64,000 bases of DNA from Soonwooa sp032078105. GTDB lineage: Bacteria; Bacteroidota; Bacteroidia; Flavobacteriales; Weeksellaceae. The translations under genes were made by a program, and so were the position numbers. The stretch lies in the NCBI GenBank assembly GCA_046269235.1, contig JBJZOS010000001.1, forward strand, positions 124,001-188,000. Direction: 5' to 3'. Shown one piece after another: positions 43,144 through 52,897 of this stretch. The notes under the pieces are model-generated. The model was not told the DNA's origin and did not search any database. It was given only the letters and a program-made list of their open reading frames with translations. How positions within the stretch are numbered: position 1 is the stretch's first letter; each line of letters opens with the position of its first letter.

Positions 43144-43740
43144 ATGAAAGGAAAAGGCTGTCTAGTCCTAGTAATCGCCCTTGTTGTTATTGCCGGTATT
43201 GCAGTGATGTGGGGCATTGGCGTGCGTAATAATTTTGTAACTCAAAAAAATGGAGTAGAGTCAAAATGGTCGAACGTTGAAACGGTATATCAAAAAAGAG
43301 CAAATCTTATCCCAAATCTTGAGAGAACGGTAAAGTCTTATTCAAAATTTGAACAGGAGACTTTAACACAAGTGGTTGAAGCAAGAGCAAAAGCAACGTC
43401 GGTAAATATTGATCCTGCTAATATGACAGAAGCGGATATGGCAAAATTTCAAGCGGCGCAAGGTCAATTGTCTAGTGCCTTGGGAAGATTGATGATGGTT
43501 GTTGAAAAGTATCCAGATCTTAAAGCAGATCAACAATACACCAATTTCCAAAGAGAGTATGTTGCTATTGAAAATAGTATCCGTACAGAGATTGTGTACT
43601 ATAATGATGCTGCTAAAGAGTATAACATTGCGGTTCAAAAATTCCCGAACAATATTGTAGCTAACTTTACTAATTTTAAAGAAAAGCCTTACTTCAAAGC
43701 TGAAGCAGGTGCCGAAAAAGCGCCAGAAGTTTTCAAATAA
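43144..43740 (+). CDS. LemA-family membrane-anchored protein
   Basis: A 198-residue LemA protein. A cytoplasmic KGKGC start and one membrane helix (LVLVIALVVIAGIAVMWGIGV) are followed by a helical-bundle domain with VTQKNGVESKWSNVETVYQKRANLIPNLERTVKSY and the family's YNDAAKEYN near the end. Its biochemical role is unknown; LemA and TPM proteins are commonly neighbours. Its stop shares a base with the following TPM gene's start. It heads a three-gene operon. Confidence 0.93.
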   Translation: MKGKGCLVLVIALVVIAGIAVMWGIGVRNNFVTQKNGVESKWSNVETVYQKRANLIPNLERTVKSYSKFEQETLTQVVEARAKATSVNIDPANMTEADMAKFQAAQGQLSSALGRLMMVVEKYPDLKADQQYTNFQREYVAIENSIRTEIVYYNDAAKEYNIAVQKFPNNIVANFTNFKEKPYFKAEAGAEKAPEVFK

Positions 43741-44171
43741 TGTACACTTCTTTTTTAACAGATAAAGAAATAGCCACGTTGGTTGATACGATCCAGACTG
43801 CGGAAGATTTAACTTCTGGAGAGATTAGGGTGCACATCGACTCGACAACGCTTGATCATAATGCTAAAGTGGCTTGGGAAGTTTTCAAGTCGCTTAGTAT
43901 GGAACAAACAAAGGAGCGAAATGCTGTCTTGTTTCATGTTAATTTTGAGCAAAAGTATTTAACCATTATCGGTGACGAAGGTATTCATCGTAAGGTGAGA
44001 CAAGCGTTTTGGGATCGATTGCATGACGAGATAACAACAGGCTTTGCAAATGCCAAATATTGTGAGGCTCTGCAAAACGCTATTCTTAAAACTGGCCACG
44101 AGTTAAAAAAATATTTCCCTATAAAAGGAGAAAATAAAAATGAATTACCTAATGAGATTAGTTTCTCGTAG
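43740..44171 (+). CDS. TPM-domain protein without signal peptide
   Basis: A 143-residue TPM (TLP18.3/Psb32/MOLO-1) domain protein. It shows LTSGEIRVHIDS, NAVLFHVNFEQKYLTIIGDEGIHRKV and WDRLHDEITTGFANAKYCEALQNAI, the core of the TPM fold. It has no signal peptide or TM, so it appears to be cytoplasmic, in contrast with its neighbour. It overlaps LemA by 1 nt and the next TPM gene by 32 nt, suggesting tight coupling. Function unknown. Confidence 0.88.
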   Translation: MYTSFLTDKEIATLVDTIQTAEDLTSGEIRVHIDSTTLDHNAKVAWEVFKSLSMEQTKERNAVLFHVNFEQKYLTIIGDEGIHRKVRQAFWDRLHDEITTGFANAKYCEALQNAILKTGHELKKYFPIKGENKNELPNEISFS

Positions 44172-44955
44172 CTTTCTGATTGTTGTTGTTTTATTAAGTT
44201 TCATCGGAAATTTAGCAGCGCAAAGCATTCCAGAGAAGCCGAAAATTCTATACCCCGTTTATGATCAAGCGAATCTTTTGAATCAACAGGAGGAAGACCG
44301 ACTTAATCAAAAACTAACTAAATTCGCAGATTCTACATCTACCGAAATTGAAGTCATAATCCTGCCAACCACCGGCGGACAAGATATCAACTTTTTGGCA
44401 ACTATGTATGGGCAAAAATGGGGCATTGGACAAAAAGGTGTTGACAATGGCGTTGTCTTTTTGATAGCGACAGAAGATCGTACCATGTCTATCCAACAAG
44501 GTCGCGCGGTGGAACAATATTTGACGGCGTCTGTCGCAGGACAAATTTTGGATTATCTGGTAACGCCTGCTTTCAAAAATGGCGAATGGTACAAAGGTAT
44601 AGACCAAGGTACCAATGCGATTATGGAAGCTGTGGAAGGTAAATTCAAGCCGATTGTTAAGAAGAATCAAACCGAAGATGGTGTTAATATTGGGACAATA
44701 CTTTTCATCATTGTCTTGTTAATAATCTTTATCGGAGCCATTAAAGGTGGAGGCGATGGTATGGGGGGCGGTAATTACGATGACGATGATGTGATATTGT
44801 CACGTCGCGGAAGTCGTAGATATCGTGGCGGATTCTTCCCATTTCCAGGTAGTTTTGGAGGCGGTGGCTTCGGCGGCGGATCATCAGGTGGCGGTTTTGG
44901 CGGTTTCGGTGGTGGCGGAAGCTTTGGTGGTGGCGGTGCCAGCGGCGGTTGGTAA
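44140..44955 (+). CDS. Exported TPM-domain protein with Gly-rich tail
   Basis: A 271-residue protein: signal peptide (LIVVVLLSFIGNLAAQ), TPM domain (LYPVYDQANLLNQQEEDRLNQKL...GVDNGVVFLIATEDRTMSIQQGRAVEQYLT), one membrane helix (IGTILFIIVLLIIFIGAI) and a long Gly/Ser/Phe-rich tail (FGGGGFGGGSSGGGFGG-like). This is the YgcG-type TPM protein, often next to LemA. The tail probably lies on the other side of the membrane. The start overlaps the previous gene by 32 nt; a second ATG at 44152 would also keep the signal peptide. A terminator follows. Confidence 0.9.
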   Translation: MNYLMRLVSRSFLIVVVLLSFIGNLAAQSIPEKPKILYPVYDQANLLNQQEEDRLNQKLTKFADSTSTEIEVIILPTTGGQDINFLATMYGQKWGIGQKGVDNGVVFLIATEDRTMSIQQGRAVEQYLTASVAGQILDYLVTPAFKNGEWYKGIDQGTNAIMEAVEGKFKPIVKKNQTEDGVNIGTILFIIVLLIIFIGAIKGGGDGMGGGNYDDDDVILSRRGSRRYRGGFFPFPGSFGGGGFGGGSSGGGFGGFGGGGSFGGGGASGGW

Positions 44956-44978
44956 TTAATCTTAAACAAATACTTCAA

Positions 44979-45007
44979 GCAAGTCTCAATCGTGACTTGC
45001 TTTTTTA
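44979..45007 (+). terminator. Terminator after the LemA-TPM operon
   Basis: Arms GCAAGTC and GACTTGC with a T6 tract lie 23 nt after the stop codon. Confidence 0.8.
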
Positions 45008-45074
45008 TTATATAAATAGAAGCGATAGATTGGATTTTTTTTGATATTTAATTAATTTTACAGAAATCTCAATT

Positions 45075-45596
45075 TTGAAAAAGACTTTGGTCCTTTTTGC
45101 ACATCCTTATTTCGAACATTCTACAACAAATGTAGAGTTAATAAAAGCCTATCAAAATAATCCGAATATCGTTTTTAGAGATCTTTACGAAGATTATCCA
45201 GATTTTCATATTCAGCCATTTAGGGAGCGAAAAAGGATTGTAGATTTTGACAGAATTATTTTTCATTATCCAATGATTTGGTTTGGTATGCCACCACTTC
45301 TTAAACTTTGGCTAGAGGAAGTTTTTGATATGAAATGGCTTAATGAAGGCTTTTCTAATCCACTAGCAGGGAAAGAATGCGCTATTGTTGTCACGGTTGG
45401 CGGTAATGAGGAAACTTATTCTACAACGGGTCGCTATAAGGTTGCTTTGGCAGATTTGACGCTTGGTCTTAAATTGAGTATTGAGTCCAATGATATGCTG
45501 TTGAAAGACGAATTATACATTTATCAGGCCGACGATCTTAAAGTCTATGAGATAAAACTACTTACAAACCAATTAAAAAAAATACTCGATAACTGA
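45075..45596 (+). CDS. KefF/KefG-like NAD(P)H oxidoreductase with TTG start
   Basis: A 173-residue flavodoxin-fold oxidoreductase of the NQO1/KefF-KefG family. KKTLVLFAHPYFEHSTTNVEL is the FMN phosphate-binding start, RIIFHYPMIWFGMPPLLKLWLEEVF the family signature, and VVTVGGNEETYSTTGRY the second FMN segment. The start is TTG at 45075, which gives the expected N-terminus; no ATG is near. It overlaps the KefC-like antiporter by 1 nt (TGATG). In E. coli such proteins are regulatory subunits of glutathione-gated K+ efflux, and the gene pair suggests the same here. Confidence 0.88.
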   Translation: MKKTLVLFAHPYFEHSTTNVELIKAYQNNPNIVFRDLYEDYPDFHIQPFRERKRIVDFDRIIFHYPMIWFGMPPLLKLWLEEVFDMKWLNEGFSNPLAGKECAIVVTVGGNEETYSTTGRYKVALADLTLGLKLSIESNDMLLKDELYIYQADDLKVYEIKLLTNQLKKILDN

Positions 45597-47461
45597 TGGT
45601 AGGCTCGATTGCAATAATCGCATTAATATTTTTAGGAGCTGCAATTATTATGGTTCCTATTGTAAAGCGTTTGGGACTTAGTTCGGTTATTGGCTATATT
45701 CTTGGTGGGATAATTATTGGACCTTTTGTCCTCAAACTTACAGGTCGATCTGCGGATAATGTGATGCATGCTACCGAATTTGGTGTGATCATGATGTTGT
45801 TTCTTGTAGGATTAGAGCTAGATCCCACAAAACTTTGGGCAATTCGGAAACGTATTTTAGGACTTGGTTTAAGTCAACTCTTACTGTCAATTTTGTTTCT
45901 ATTTGTAATATTTTATTTTGCTGGTTGGCATGTTAACAAAGCTTTCGTTATCGCGATGTGTTTTGCATTATCATCGACAGCAATTGTTTTACAAACCTTA
46001 AAGGAAAAAAATCTTTTCAGGACGGCAAGTGGCGAAGCATCGTTTTCAATCTTGTTATTTCAAGATATTGCGGTTATACCAATTTTGGCTTTGTTACCTA
46101 TTATTTCTCCCTTAGATACTGATAACTCGCATGAGAAAATATTACTGCAATATTTGCCAGATTGGCTGCAACCTTTCTCCTTGATTGTCGGCATAACAGC
46201 TTTAATACTTTTAGGACGTTATATTTTTGTACCGTTTTTAAGATTTGTTTCAAAATCTGGGATGAATGAATTATTAACAGCTTCATCTTTATTTTTAGTA
46301 ATTGGCGTATCCGAATTGATGATTTCCGTAGGATTAAGCCCAGCATTAGGTGCTTTTATCGCTGGTGTTATGCTTGCCAATAGTGAGTTTCGTCACGAGT
46401 TAGAAAGCCAGATTGATCCTTTCAAAGGTTTGTTATTGGCTGTTTTCTTTGTAAGTGTAGGTTCGACCATTAATTTTAGTATTATTAAAAAAGATCCTAT
46501 TTTTATTTTTTCTACCGCTTTTGCGGTATTGTTTGTTAAAGCTTTAATACTTTTTGGTATCGCGAAGTATTATAAAATGAATAACAATCAAAGTTTTTTC
46601 ATTGCTTTTGCATTGTCGCAAGTTGGCGAATTTGCTTTTGTATTGGTTAATTTTTCAACAAGTCTGTATTTAATAGACAAGCAAACAAGCGCTGAAATGT
46701 TAGCAATTGTTGCCATAACGATGTGCATAACGCCATTTTTATTAATGTTGAAAGAACGTTTTCTCGATGATAAATTTAATAAAGAAGATACAGGAGCTTT
46801 GCCATTAGAACCTATTGCGCAAAGTAAAATAATTATCGTTGGATTTGGCTTTTTTGGAAGTACAGTTGGACGACTTTTAAGAGCCAATGGTGTTAGATCT
46901 ACTGTATTGGATAGCGATCCTGACAGAATAGCTCTGCTTAGATCCAACGGTTTTAATGTTTATTATGGTGATGCTACTAAGCATTCTTTATTACGAGCTG
47001 CAGGTATAGAAGAGGCTTCTATTTTAATTATTTGTTTAGATGATCCCGAAAAAAATAAACTAATTGTTGAATGGGTTCACGAGAATTTTCCTCAAGTTAA
47101 AATTTTTGTAAGAGCAAAAAACCGTTTGGACGCCTACGATTTTATCAATAATGGCGTAGACAATATTTATCGTGAAACGCTTGGTACGGCTGTTGATCTT
47201 GCAGTTGATGTTCTTAAAGCGACAGGCATGCGAAGTTATGCGGCACGTCGTATGGGAAAACGATTTATGTTGCTTGATAAAGCGTCAACAAAGAAACTTG
47301 CCAAACAAAAAGTAAGCGATATTGTATCTTTTGGACTGAGAGAATCTCTCGAACGAGAAGCCGAATTATTAGCCTACGACAGCATATCTTTTGACGAAAA
47401 CTACTGGAGTGATGATGAGGACGAAGATCAAAAAAGTAATGATAAAACCAATGATGTCTAA
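45596..47461 (+). CDS. KefB/KefC-type monovalent cation:proton antiporter (CPA2)
   Basis: A 621-residue protein. The first ~390 residues form a Na_H_Exchanger (CPA2) domain of about 12 helices with GYILGGIIIGPFVL and SPALGAFIAGVMLANSEFRHELESQIDPFKG. It continues into a TrkA-N domain (KIIIVGFGFFGSTVGRLL, VLDSDPDRI, YYGDATKHSLLRAAG), then a ~100-residue tail. It probably exchanges K+ for H+ under electrophile stress, gated through the TrkA-N domain and the oxidoreductase upstream. The overlap of start and stop shows coupling. The extreme acidic C-terminus (DDEDEDQ) is a variable tail. Confidence 0.92.
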   Translation: MVGSIAIIALIFLGAAIIMVPIVKRLGLSSVIGYILGGIIIGPFVLKLTGRSADNVMHATEFGVIMMLFLVGLELDPTKLWAIRKRILGLGLSQLLLSILFLFVIFYFAGWHVNKAFVIAMCFALSSTAIVLQTLKEKNLFRTASGEASFSILLFQDIAVIPILALLPIISPLDTDNSHEKILLQYLPDWLQPFSLIVGITALILLGRYIFVPFLRFVSKSGMNELLTASSLFLVIGVSELMISVGLSPALGAFIAGVMLANSEFRHELESQIDPFKGLLLAVFFVSVGSTINFSIIKKDPIFIFSTAFAVLFVKALILFGIAKYYKMNNNQSFFIAFALSQVGEFAFVLVNFSTSLYLIDKQTSAEMLAIVAITMCITPFLLMLKERFLDDKFNKEDTGALPLEPIAQSKIIIVGFGFFGSTVGRLLRANGVRSTVLDSDPDRIALLRSNGFNVYYGDATKHSLLRAAGIEEASILIICLDDPEKNKLIVEWVHENFPQVKIFVRAKNRLDAYDFINNGVDNIYRETLGTAVDLAVDVLKATGMRSYAARRMGKRFMLLDKASTKKLAKQKVSDIVSFGLRESLEREAELLAYDSISFDENYWSDDEDEDQKSNDKTNDV

Positions 47462-47521
47462 ATAAGAAACGGCATTTGCATTATTTTTTCTACCTTTAGA
47501 TATTCAATAATAATCATTATA

Positions 47522-49678
47522 ATGAAAAAAGTAACAACTAGCGTGTTGATGGCTGTTTTGGCTTTCAATATTTCTTGTAGTACAATGAAACAAAATTCAA
47601 CAACCGAAGTGGCAACAACTAACCAAAATACTTCTGGCGACGAGTCTATGAAAAATAATCCTTTCATGACTAAGAGTAAACTTCAGTATGAAGCACCAGA
47701 GTTTGATAAAATAAAAGATTCGGATTTTAAACCTGCGTTCGATTATGGATTAAAACAGCAAGAGCAAGAGGTTAACATGATTGCAAACAATCGTATGACT
47801 CCAACTTTTGAGAATACCATTGTTGCTTTAGAAAAGAGTGGAGAAGTCTTGAAGCGTGCACAGATTGTATTTTATAATTTGAGTAGCGCCAATACCAATC
47901 CAACGATTCAGGCTTTGGATGAAGAATATGCACCAATTTTTGCGGCGCATTCTGACAAAATCTATCTTAACGAATTCCTTTACAATAAAGTAAAATCGAT
48001 AAAAGCAGATGGTCTAGATGCGGAAAGCAAAAAGTTGTTACAATATTATAAACAAAATTTTGAAATCGCTGGTGCTAATCTCTCAGAAGCTAAAAAAGAA
48101 GAATTAAAACAGGTTAATCAAGATCTAGCATCGTTATCAACACAGTTTTCTAACAAATTGTTGGAAGCGAGAAAACAAGGCGGTGTTTTAATTTCTGATG
48201 TTAAAGAATTGGATGGTCTTTCTGCTGACGAAATATCTGCGGCGGCGGCAGATGCTAAAGCTGCTGGCCAATCTGGAAAATACCTTTTAGCTTTACAAAA
48301 TACAACGCAGCAAGCGATTTTGCAAAACCTAAAGAATAGAGCGACGCGCGAAAAGCTTTTCAAAGCGTCTTGGGGTAGAGCAGAGAAGAGCGATGCTAAC
48401 GATACAAGAGATACAGTTGAAAAATTAGCAAAACTTAGAATTAAAAAAGCGCAAATTCTTGGAAAACAAAACTTTGCAGAGTGGAAGCTACAAGACCAAA
48501 TGGCGAAAACACCTGAAGCTGCAAAACAGTTAATGGATCAATTGGCAAAACCTGCGGTGGAAACTGCAAGACGTGAAGCTAAAGATATTCAGGATTTGAT
48601 TGATCAGCAAAAAGGCGGTTTTAAAGTTGAGCCTTGGGACTGGAACTTCTATGCAGAGCAAGTAAGAAAAGCTAAGTATGACCTTGACGATAACGAGATA
48701 AAACCTTATTTCGAAATTACAACTGTACTAGAAAAAGGCGTTTTCTATGCCGCTGAGAAATTCTACGGTATTACTTTTAAAAAGAGGACTGATCTTCCGG
48801 TTTATCATCCGGATGTTGTGACCTACGAAGTTTTTGATCACGACGGAAAGTCTTTGGCGATATATTATTTGGATTTCTACACAAGAGATTCTAAAAGTGG
48901 TGGTGCTTGGATGAGTAATTTTGTTGAGCAGTCGCACATGATGGGCACTAAACCTGTGATTGTCAATTGTTATAACTATCAAAAACCAGCGCCAGGAAAA
49001 GCCTCGTTGATTAGTTATGATGATGTGACGACGATGTTCCATGAGTTTGGGCATTCCATTCATGGGATTTTTGCTAACCAAAAATATACGTCACTGTCAG
49101 GAACTAACGTGCCGAGAGACTTTGTAGAATTCCCTTCGCAGATTAACGAGCATTGGGCTTTGGATCCTATGGTTCTTAAAAATTATGCAATTCATTATCA
49201 GACGAAACAGCCTATTCCGCAGACTTTGGTTGATAAGATTAAAAAAGCAGCGACTTTTAACCAAGGTTATATGACAACAGAGTTGGTGTCTGCTGCGATC
49301 TTGGATATGGATTGGCACACGGTGTCGAAAGATTCGGATTTTAAGCCTGCTTTAGATTTTGAAAAGGCGTCTTTGTTGCAACATGGTTTCACGTTGGGGA
49401 CTGTTCCGCCGAGATATCATACGCCGTATTTTGCTCACATCTGGGGTGGCGGATATTCTGCTGGTTATTACGCATACATTTGGTCTGAAACTTTGGATGC
49501 AGACGCTTGGGAATGGATCCGTGATAATGGTGGATTGACAAGAGAAAATGGTGATAGATTCCGTAAGTATATTTTGTCTGTCGGCAATTCTGTGGATTTG
49601 AATAAAGCTTTCAAAGAGTTTACAGGAAGAAATCCTGACATCAAACCATTGTTAAGAAATAGAGGTTTTATTAAATAA
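47522..49678 (+). CDS. M3-family peptidyl-dipeptidase (Dcp-like), lipoprotein
   Basis: A 718-residue M3A metallopeptidase. A lipoprotein signal ends at ISC (about Cys19), and a Ser/Thr linker leads to the domain starting PFMTKSKLQYEAPEFDKIKDSDFKPAF. The active site is FHEFGH with zinc motif HEFGH at 507-511, followed by FVEFPSQINEHWA and GYYAYIWSETLDADAWE in the C-terminal half, all typical of Dcp/oligopeptidase A. It removes dipeptides from peptide C-termini, here outside the cytoplasm because of the lipid anchor. A TACCTTTA box is 30 nt upstream and a strong terminator is downstream. Confidence 0.93.
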   Translation: MKKVTTSVLMAVLAFNISCSTMKQNSTTEVATTNQNTSGDESMKNNPFMTKSKLQYEAPEFDKIKDSDFKPAFDYGLKQQEQEVNMIANNRMTPTFENTIVALEKSGEVLKRAQIVFYNLSSANTNPTIQALDEEYAPIFAAHSDKIYLNEFLYNKVKSIKADGLDAESKKLLQYYKQNFEIAGANLSEAKKEELKQVNQDLASLSTQFSNKLLEARKQGGVLISDVKELDGLSADEISAAAADAKAAGQSGKYLLALQNTTQQAILQNLKNRATREKLFKASWGRAEKSDANDTRDTVEKLAKLRIKKAQILGKQNFAEWKLQDQMAKTPEAAKQLMDQLAKPAVETARREAKDIQDLIDQQKGGFKVEPWDWNFYAEQVRKAKYDLDDNEIKPYFEITTVLEKGVFYAAEKFYGITFKKRTDLPVYHPDVVTYEVFDHDGKSLAIYYLDFYTRDSKSGGAWMSNFVEQSHMMGTKPVIVNCYNYQKPAPGKASLISYDDVTTMFHEFGHSIHGIFANQKYTSLSGTNVPRDFVEFPSQINEHWALDPMVLKNYAIHYQTKQPIPQTLVDKIKKAATFNQGYMTTELVSAAILDMDWHTVSKDSDFKPALDFEKASLLQHGFTLGTVPPRYHTPYFAHIWGGGYSAGYYAYIWSETLDADAWEWIRDNGGLTRENGDRFRKYILSVGNSVDLNKAFKEFTGRNPDIKPLLRNRGFIK

Positions 49679-49700
49679 ATTTTTTACAACTCTAAATAAA

Positions 49701-49738
49701 AAAAAGCAAGTTGACTGTTGTTAACTTGCTTTTTTATT
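49701..49738 (+). terminator. M3 peptidase terminator
   Basis: Arms AAAAAGCAAGTT and AACTTGCTTTTT with a T tail, 22 nt after the stop. Confidence 0.85.
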
Positions 49739-49740
49739 AT

Positions 49741-49927
49741 CCCAAATCTGCGGCCGGGATAGTAAGGGCGCGAGCGCTAGCGAGTGGTCTGAAGAAAAGC
49801 TTGCGAAAGCGCAGGCTTCTGAAGACGAAACCCCTGAATAGCCCGACATGCCGCCCAAGAAATTGGCTCTATGGGGTTTATAATTTTTGAGAAGTAGTTT
49901 CGGTGCGGCCAAAGGCCACACCGAAAC
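49741..49927. repeat. GC-rich intergenic element with strong hairpins
   Basis: A GC-rich island between the M3 gene and the M4 pseudogene. GTTTCGGTG.GGCC (49897-49910) pairs with GGCC.CACCGAAAC (49914-49927), and a second, weaker hairpin (AAGCTTGCG with CGCAGGCTT) lies near 49798-49820. No protein is supported. It is a candidate dispersed extragenic repeat; the 3' hairpin also lies just past the M4 pseudogene's stop on the minus strand. Confidence 0.6.
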
Positions 49928-49952
49928 TTTTAAAAGTCAATATTAATTTGTT

Positions 49953-52599
49953 CTATTTTTTCATGAATTTCAAAACAATAGGTTCTTCTTTATTATCTAT
50001 TTTAATGATATATAAACCTTCAGGAAGTGTGGATACATTAATGTTTTGCGATTCTGAAGTTAGTTTTACAGACATTTTTTTGTTTCCATTCATATCAAAG
50101 ATGTCAGCTTGGGTATCCTTAATGAGTTTTTCAGGAATATTTAACGTAAAGCTGGTTACAACAGGATTTGGATACAGTTTGATATTGTCATTTGACAATT
50201 CAGTATTATTAGTAGCTGGGTTGTTAGCGTTTCCAATTGTATAGCCTGGTTCTACTCTTAGGTTGTAGCAAGAGTTGCCGTTATAACCCGAATAAGGATA
50301 TACTTTGATGTAGTATGTTCCTGCAGCAAATGTATACTGGATTTTTTCTGCTGTTGTTCCTCCATTGAGAGAGGATTTAAGAACTGTAGAACCATTAGAG
50401 CTGTATAATCTTAGATCCACGTCATGTGTGAGGTTGGCCAGTTTTATTGTTGCTTGTCCAACTGTAGAGAAAACTATTTTGTACCAGTCTATGTCACCAG
50501 AAACTTGGATCGCCGCATTATAATGTGTGCTTAAAGCTGTAATTGGAGTCGCTGTGGCTACTGTATTGTTAGATTCGTATGCGTTAGAACAAGAGCTTGT
50601 TGACGCTGTAGTTGTAAATTGTCCTGTTGTGTAGTTGCTGCTACTGGTCGTAGAACAATTGTTTTTAACACGGATGTCATAGGTTGTTCCGGCAGATAGT
50701 CCTGTTAAGTTTTTTGAAGTTGTGGAAACGTCACTTGGTGTCCATGTGCTAGAAGCTGTTGTTTTGTATTCTATCGAATATCCAACAGAACCAGTTACTG
50801 CACCCCAATTGATTGTTGCAGTTGTTTGAGTAATGTTTGAAGAGGTAATAGTGCTTGGAGCAGTACATGTTGTTGTTCCACTACCTGCGGCAGCACCAAT
50901 ACCTACGGCATAGAAAGCATTCATAACTTGATTAGCCTCGTTGCTGTCTACACCATAAAGATCTTCAGCGGATTTTATAGAGTAGGTTCTTGCGTCAGCA
51001 TAAGTAGAAGATGAGCCTAGATAGGATGTATTTGTACGGTAAGCAATTGCTGCGGCTTTGGTTATGCCAATTCCGCTTACATTAAAGTTGCTTCCAATAT
51101 CATTGGTGCCAGAACCTCCTACTGTTAGTAGATAAAACCAATAGTTAAGAACGCCTGAGTTGGTATGGACGCCACAGTAATCGTTGTTTTGAGTAGGGGA
51201 GCAATCTGTTACAGTTACCCACTTTGTGCCTTTGTAGGTGTCGGGTTGATTGTATTGATTAGGATTGCTCATGCTTCTGAAGGTCATCCCAATTTGCGAA
51301 CCCATAAGCCAGTTGGCAGTTGTTGGTTTGGCATAGAATTCTACTGCTTTTCCTAGAATATCGCTATAGGCTTCATTTAGAGCTCCAGATTCTCCACGAT
51401 AGGCTAAAGCTGAAGTTCTTTCTGTAACGCCGTGTGTCATTTCGTGTCCTACAATGTCGAGTGAAGTTAGCGGTGTGGTTGTAGAGTCGCCGTCGCCATA
51501 TGTCATTCTCGATCCGTCCCAGTATGCATTTAGATAGTTGGTGCTGTAGTGTACATAGCTTAACATTTTCATTCCATTAGCATCAATACCATTTCTATTG
51601 TATGATCCGAGATAATAGTCGTATACCTTTTCGGACCCTCAATGCGCATCCGTTGCGTATTGATCTTCCGCGGCGTTAACATTATTCCAGTTGTTATCGG
51701 AGTCTGTAAAGTCTACAGCAGAAGAGTAGCTTGTCGATTTTTTTAGGTTTTATGTCTCGATACCATTGCCCCTTCCTATCTCCCTTAATCTGTATGTCGT
51801 GCCTGTGTAGTCTGTTACTATATTTTGAGTGCCACTGTAGACTGTTGTAGCAGTACCCGTTGCGTTGGTTAGTAATGATGAGTTATTTGATATTATTGGA
51901 TGATAATCGACGTGGATGCTCTATCCGTACCTTCACCATTTATGGTTTTAATAAGTTCTTCAGCTCCTAATATTTTCCATTTTGGGCATCTACAAAAACA
52001 AATTTTCTTGATATGGGCACTTCAGCATAAATGTCGAATTTGTACGCTAGCCTCAGATTGTCAGCATTGAAGTTTGATCCGGAATTGTAGTATACCAATT
52101 GACCTTTTGGGAGAAAAGTAGCATTAGGGTTTTTTGTTTCTTTTTTTAAGAAATTTTCTTCGTCGACAGTTTCCCATTTATATCTTTTAGCAGCAATATA
52201 ATTTTTGGCGTTTTCTAGAGCTATTTGTTCGGATATTTTAGAATGTCCTTTGTTGGAAATAACTTCAGAAGCTTTAATTATTAAGCCGTTTTGGCTAAGA
52301 ACTTTGCCTGCTTTTACATGTTGTACAAGATAAGCGCCCTCAATTGGAATACCGTTATGTGTTTGTTGGTAACGAAAATGTTCAATTGCTAGTTGATCCA
52401 ATTCTGAGGAAATAAATAATAAATCTGGTTTTTTCTCATTTGTGTTTTTAGAAATGTATACTCCTTTTTGGAAGTTGGGTGCTTCTGAGTTGTTAAACTC
52501 AATATTGGGATTTTGAAATTTTTGAGAATTAATTTCTTGTCCATAAAATGCAACTGTAATGCCTAATGCAGCAACAGATAAATAATACTTGTTTTTCAT
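49953..52599 (-). pseudogene. Broken T9SS-targeted M4 (thermolysin-like) metallopeptidase
   Basis: One minus-strand gene is split into two open parts. Residues 1-210 (52599-51967) have a signal peptide and FTP/PepSY propeptide and end at VDAQNGKY. The next 0.4 kb reads on as KILGAEELIKTINGEG after a lost base in an A run (51974-51977). A second frame change lies near 51920, TAA is at 51750-51752, and TGA at 51639-51641 replaces the Trp codon expected in DAHWG. The downstream open part (from 51572) keeps VGHEMTHG, GALNEAYSDI, an FN3-like domain, a PPC-like domain and a T9SS sorting domain. Without propeptide and the N-terminal half of the catalytic domain it should be inactive. A promoter box (52621-52628) remains. 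Confidence 0.88.
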
Positions 52600-52620
52600 T
52601 TATTTATAATTTGGTGCTAG

Positions 52621-52628
52621 CAAATATA
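52621..52628 (-). promoter_or_regulatory. -7 box of the M4 pseudogene
   Basis: On the minus strand this reads TATATTTG, 21 nt before the ATG at 52599, so the promoter looks intact although the gene is broken. Confidence 0.4.
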
Positions 52629-52854
52629 TAAGAAAAACGCAATGAAAAATTAAATAATTTAAAAATAATTTAATATATATGCTTTATCAATAGGAATTAA
52701 TTAATTCGATATAATTATTCTATCGATAAAATATCTGGGTATGTTTTCGTTTTTATGTAATACATAATTGTAAAATTCAATTGATCAATCAATTAATTAG
52801 TTTTTGATGACTGAAATCAATATTAAAATTTCTATTTGTAAAATAAGTTATATG

Positions 52855-52895
52855 CAAAAAAAAATCCGCTCTCCTATAATGAAGAGCGGATTTTT
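52855..52895 (-). terminator. S9 peptidase terminator
   Basis: On the minus strand arms AAAAATCCGCTCT and AGAGCGGATTTT lead into a T tract directly after the S9 gene. The rest of the gap to 52599 is AT-rich and shows no gene. Confidence 0.85.
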
Positions 52896-52897
52896 GT

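Noticed and set aside
44775..44978. Pro-rich minus-strand frame
   Set aside because: It is the reverse reading of the Gly-rich tail codons (GGC/GGT) of the TPM protein.
51600..52000. M4 lesions as programmed frameshifting
   Set aside because: Four separate lesions including two nonsense codons cannot be one recoding event; decay or sequence error is simpler.
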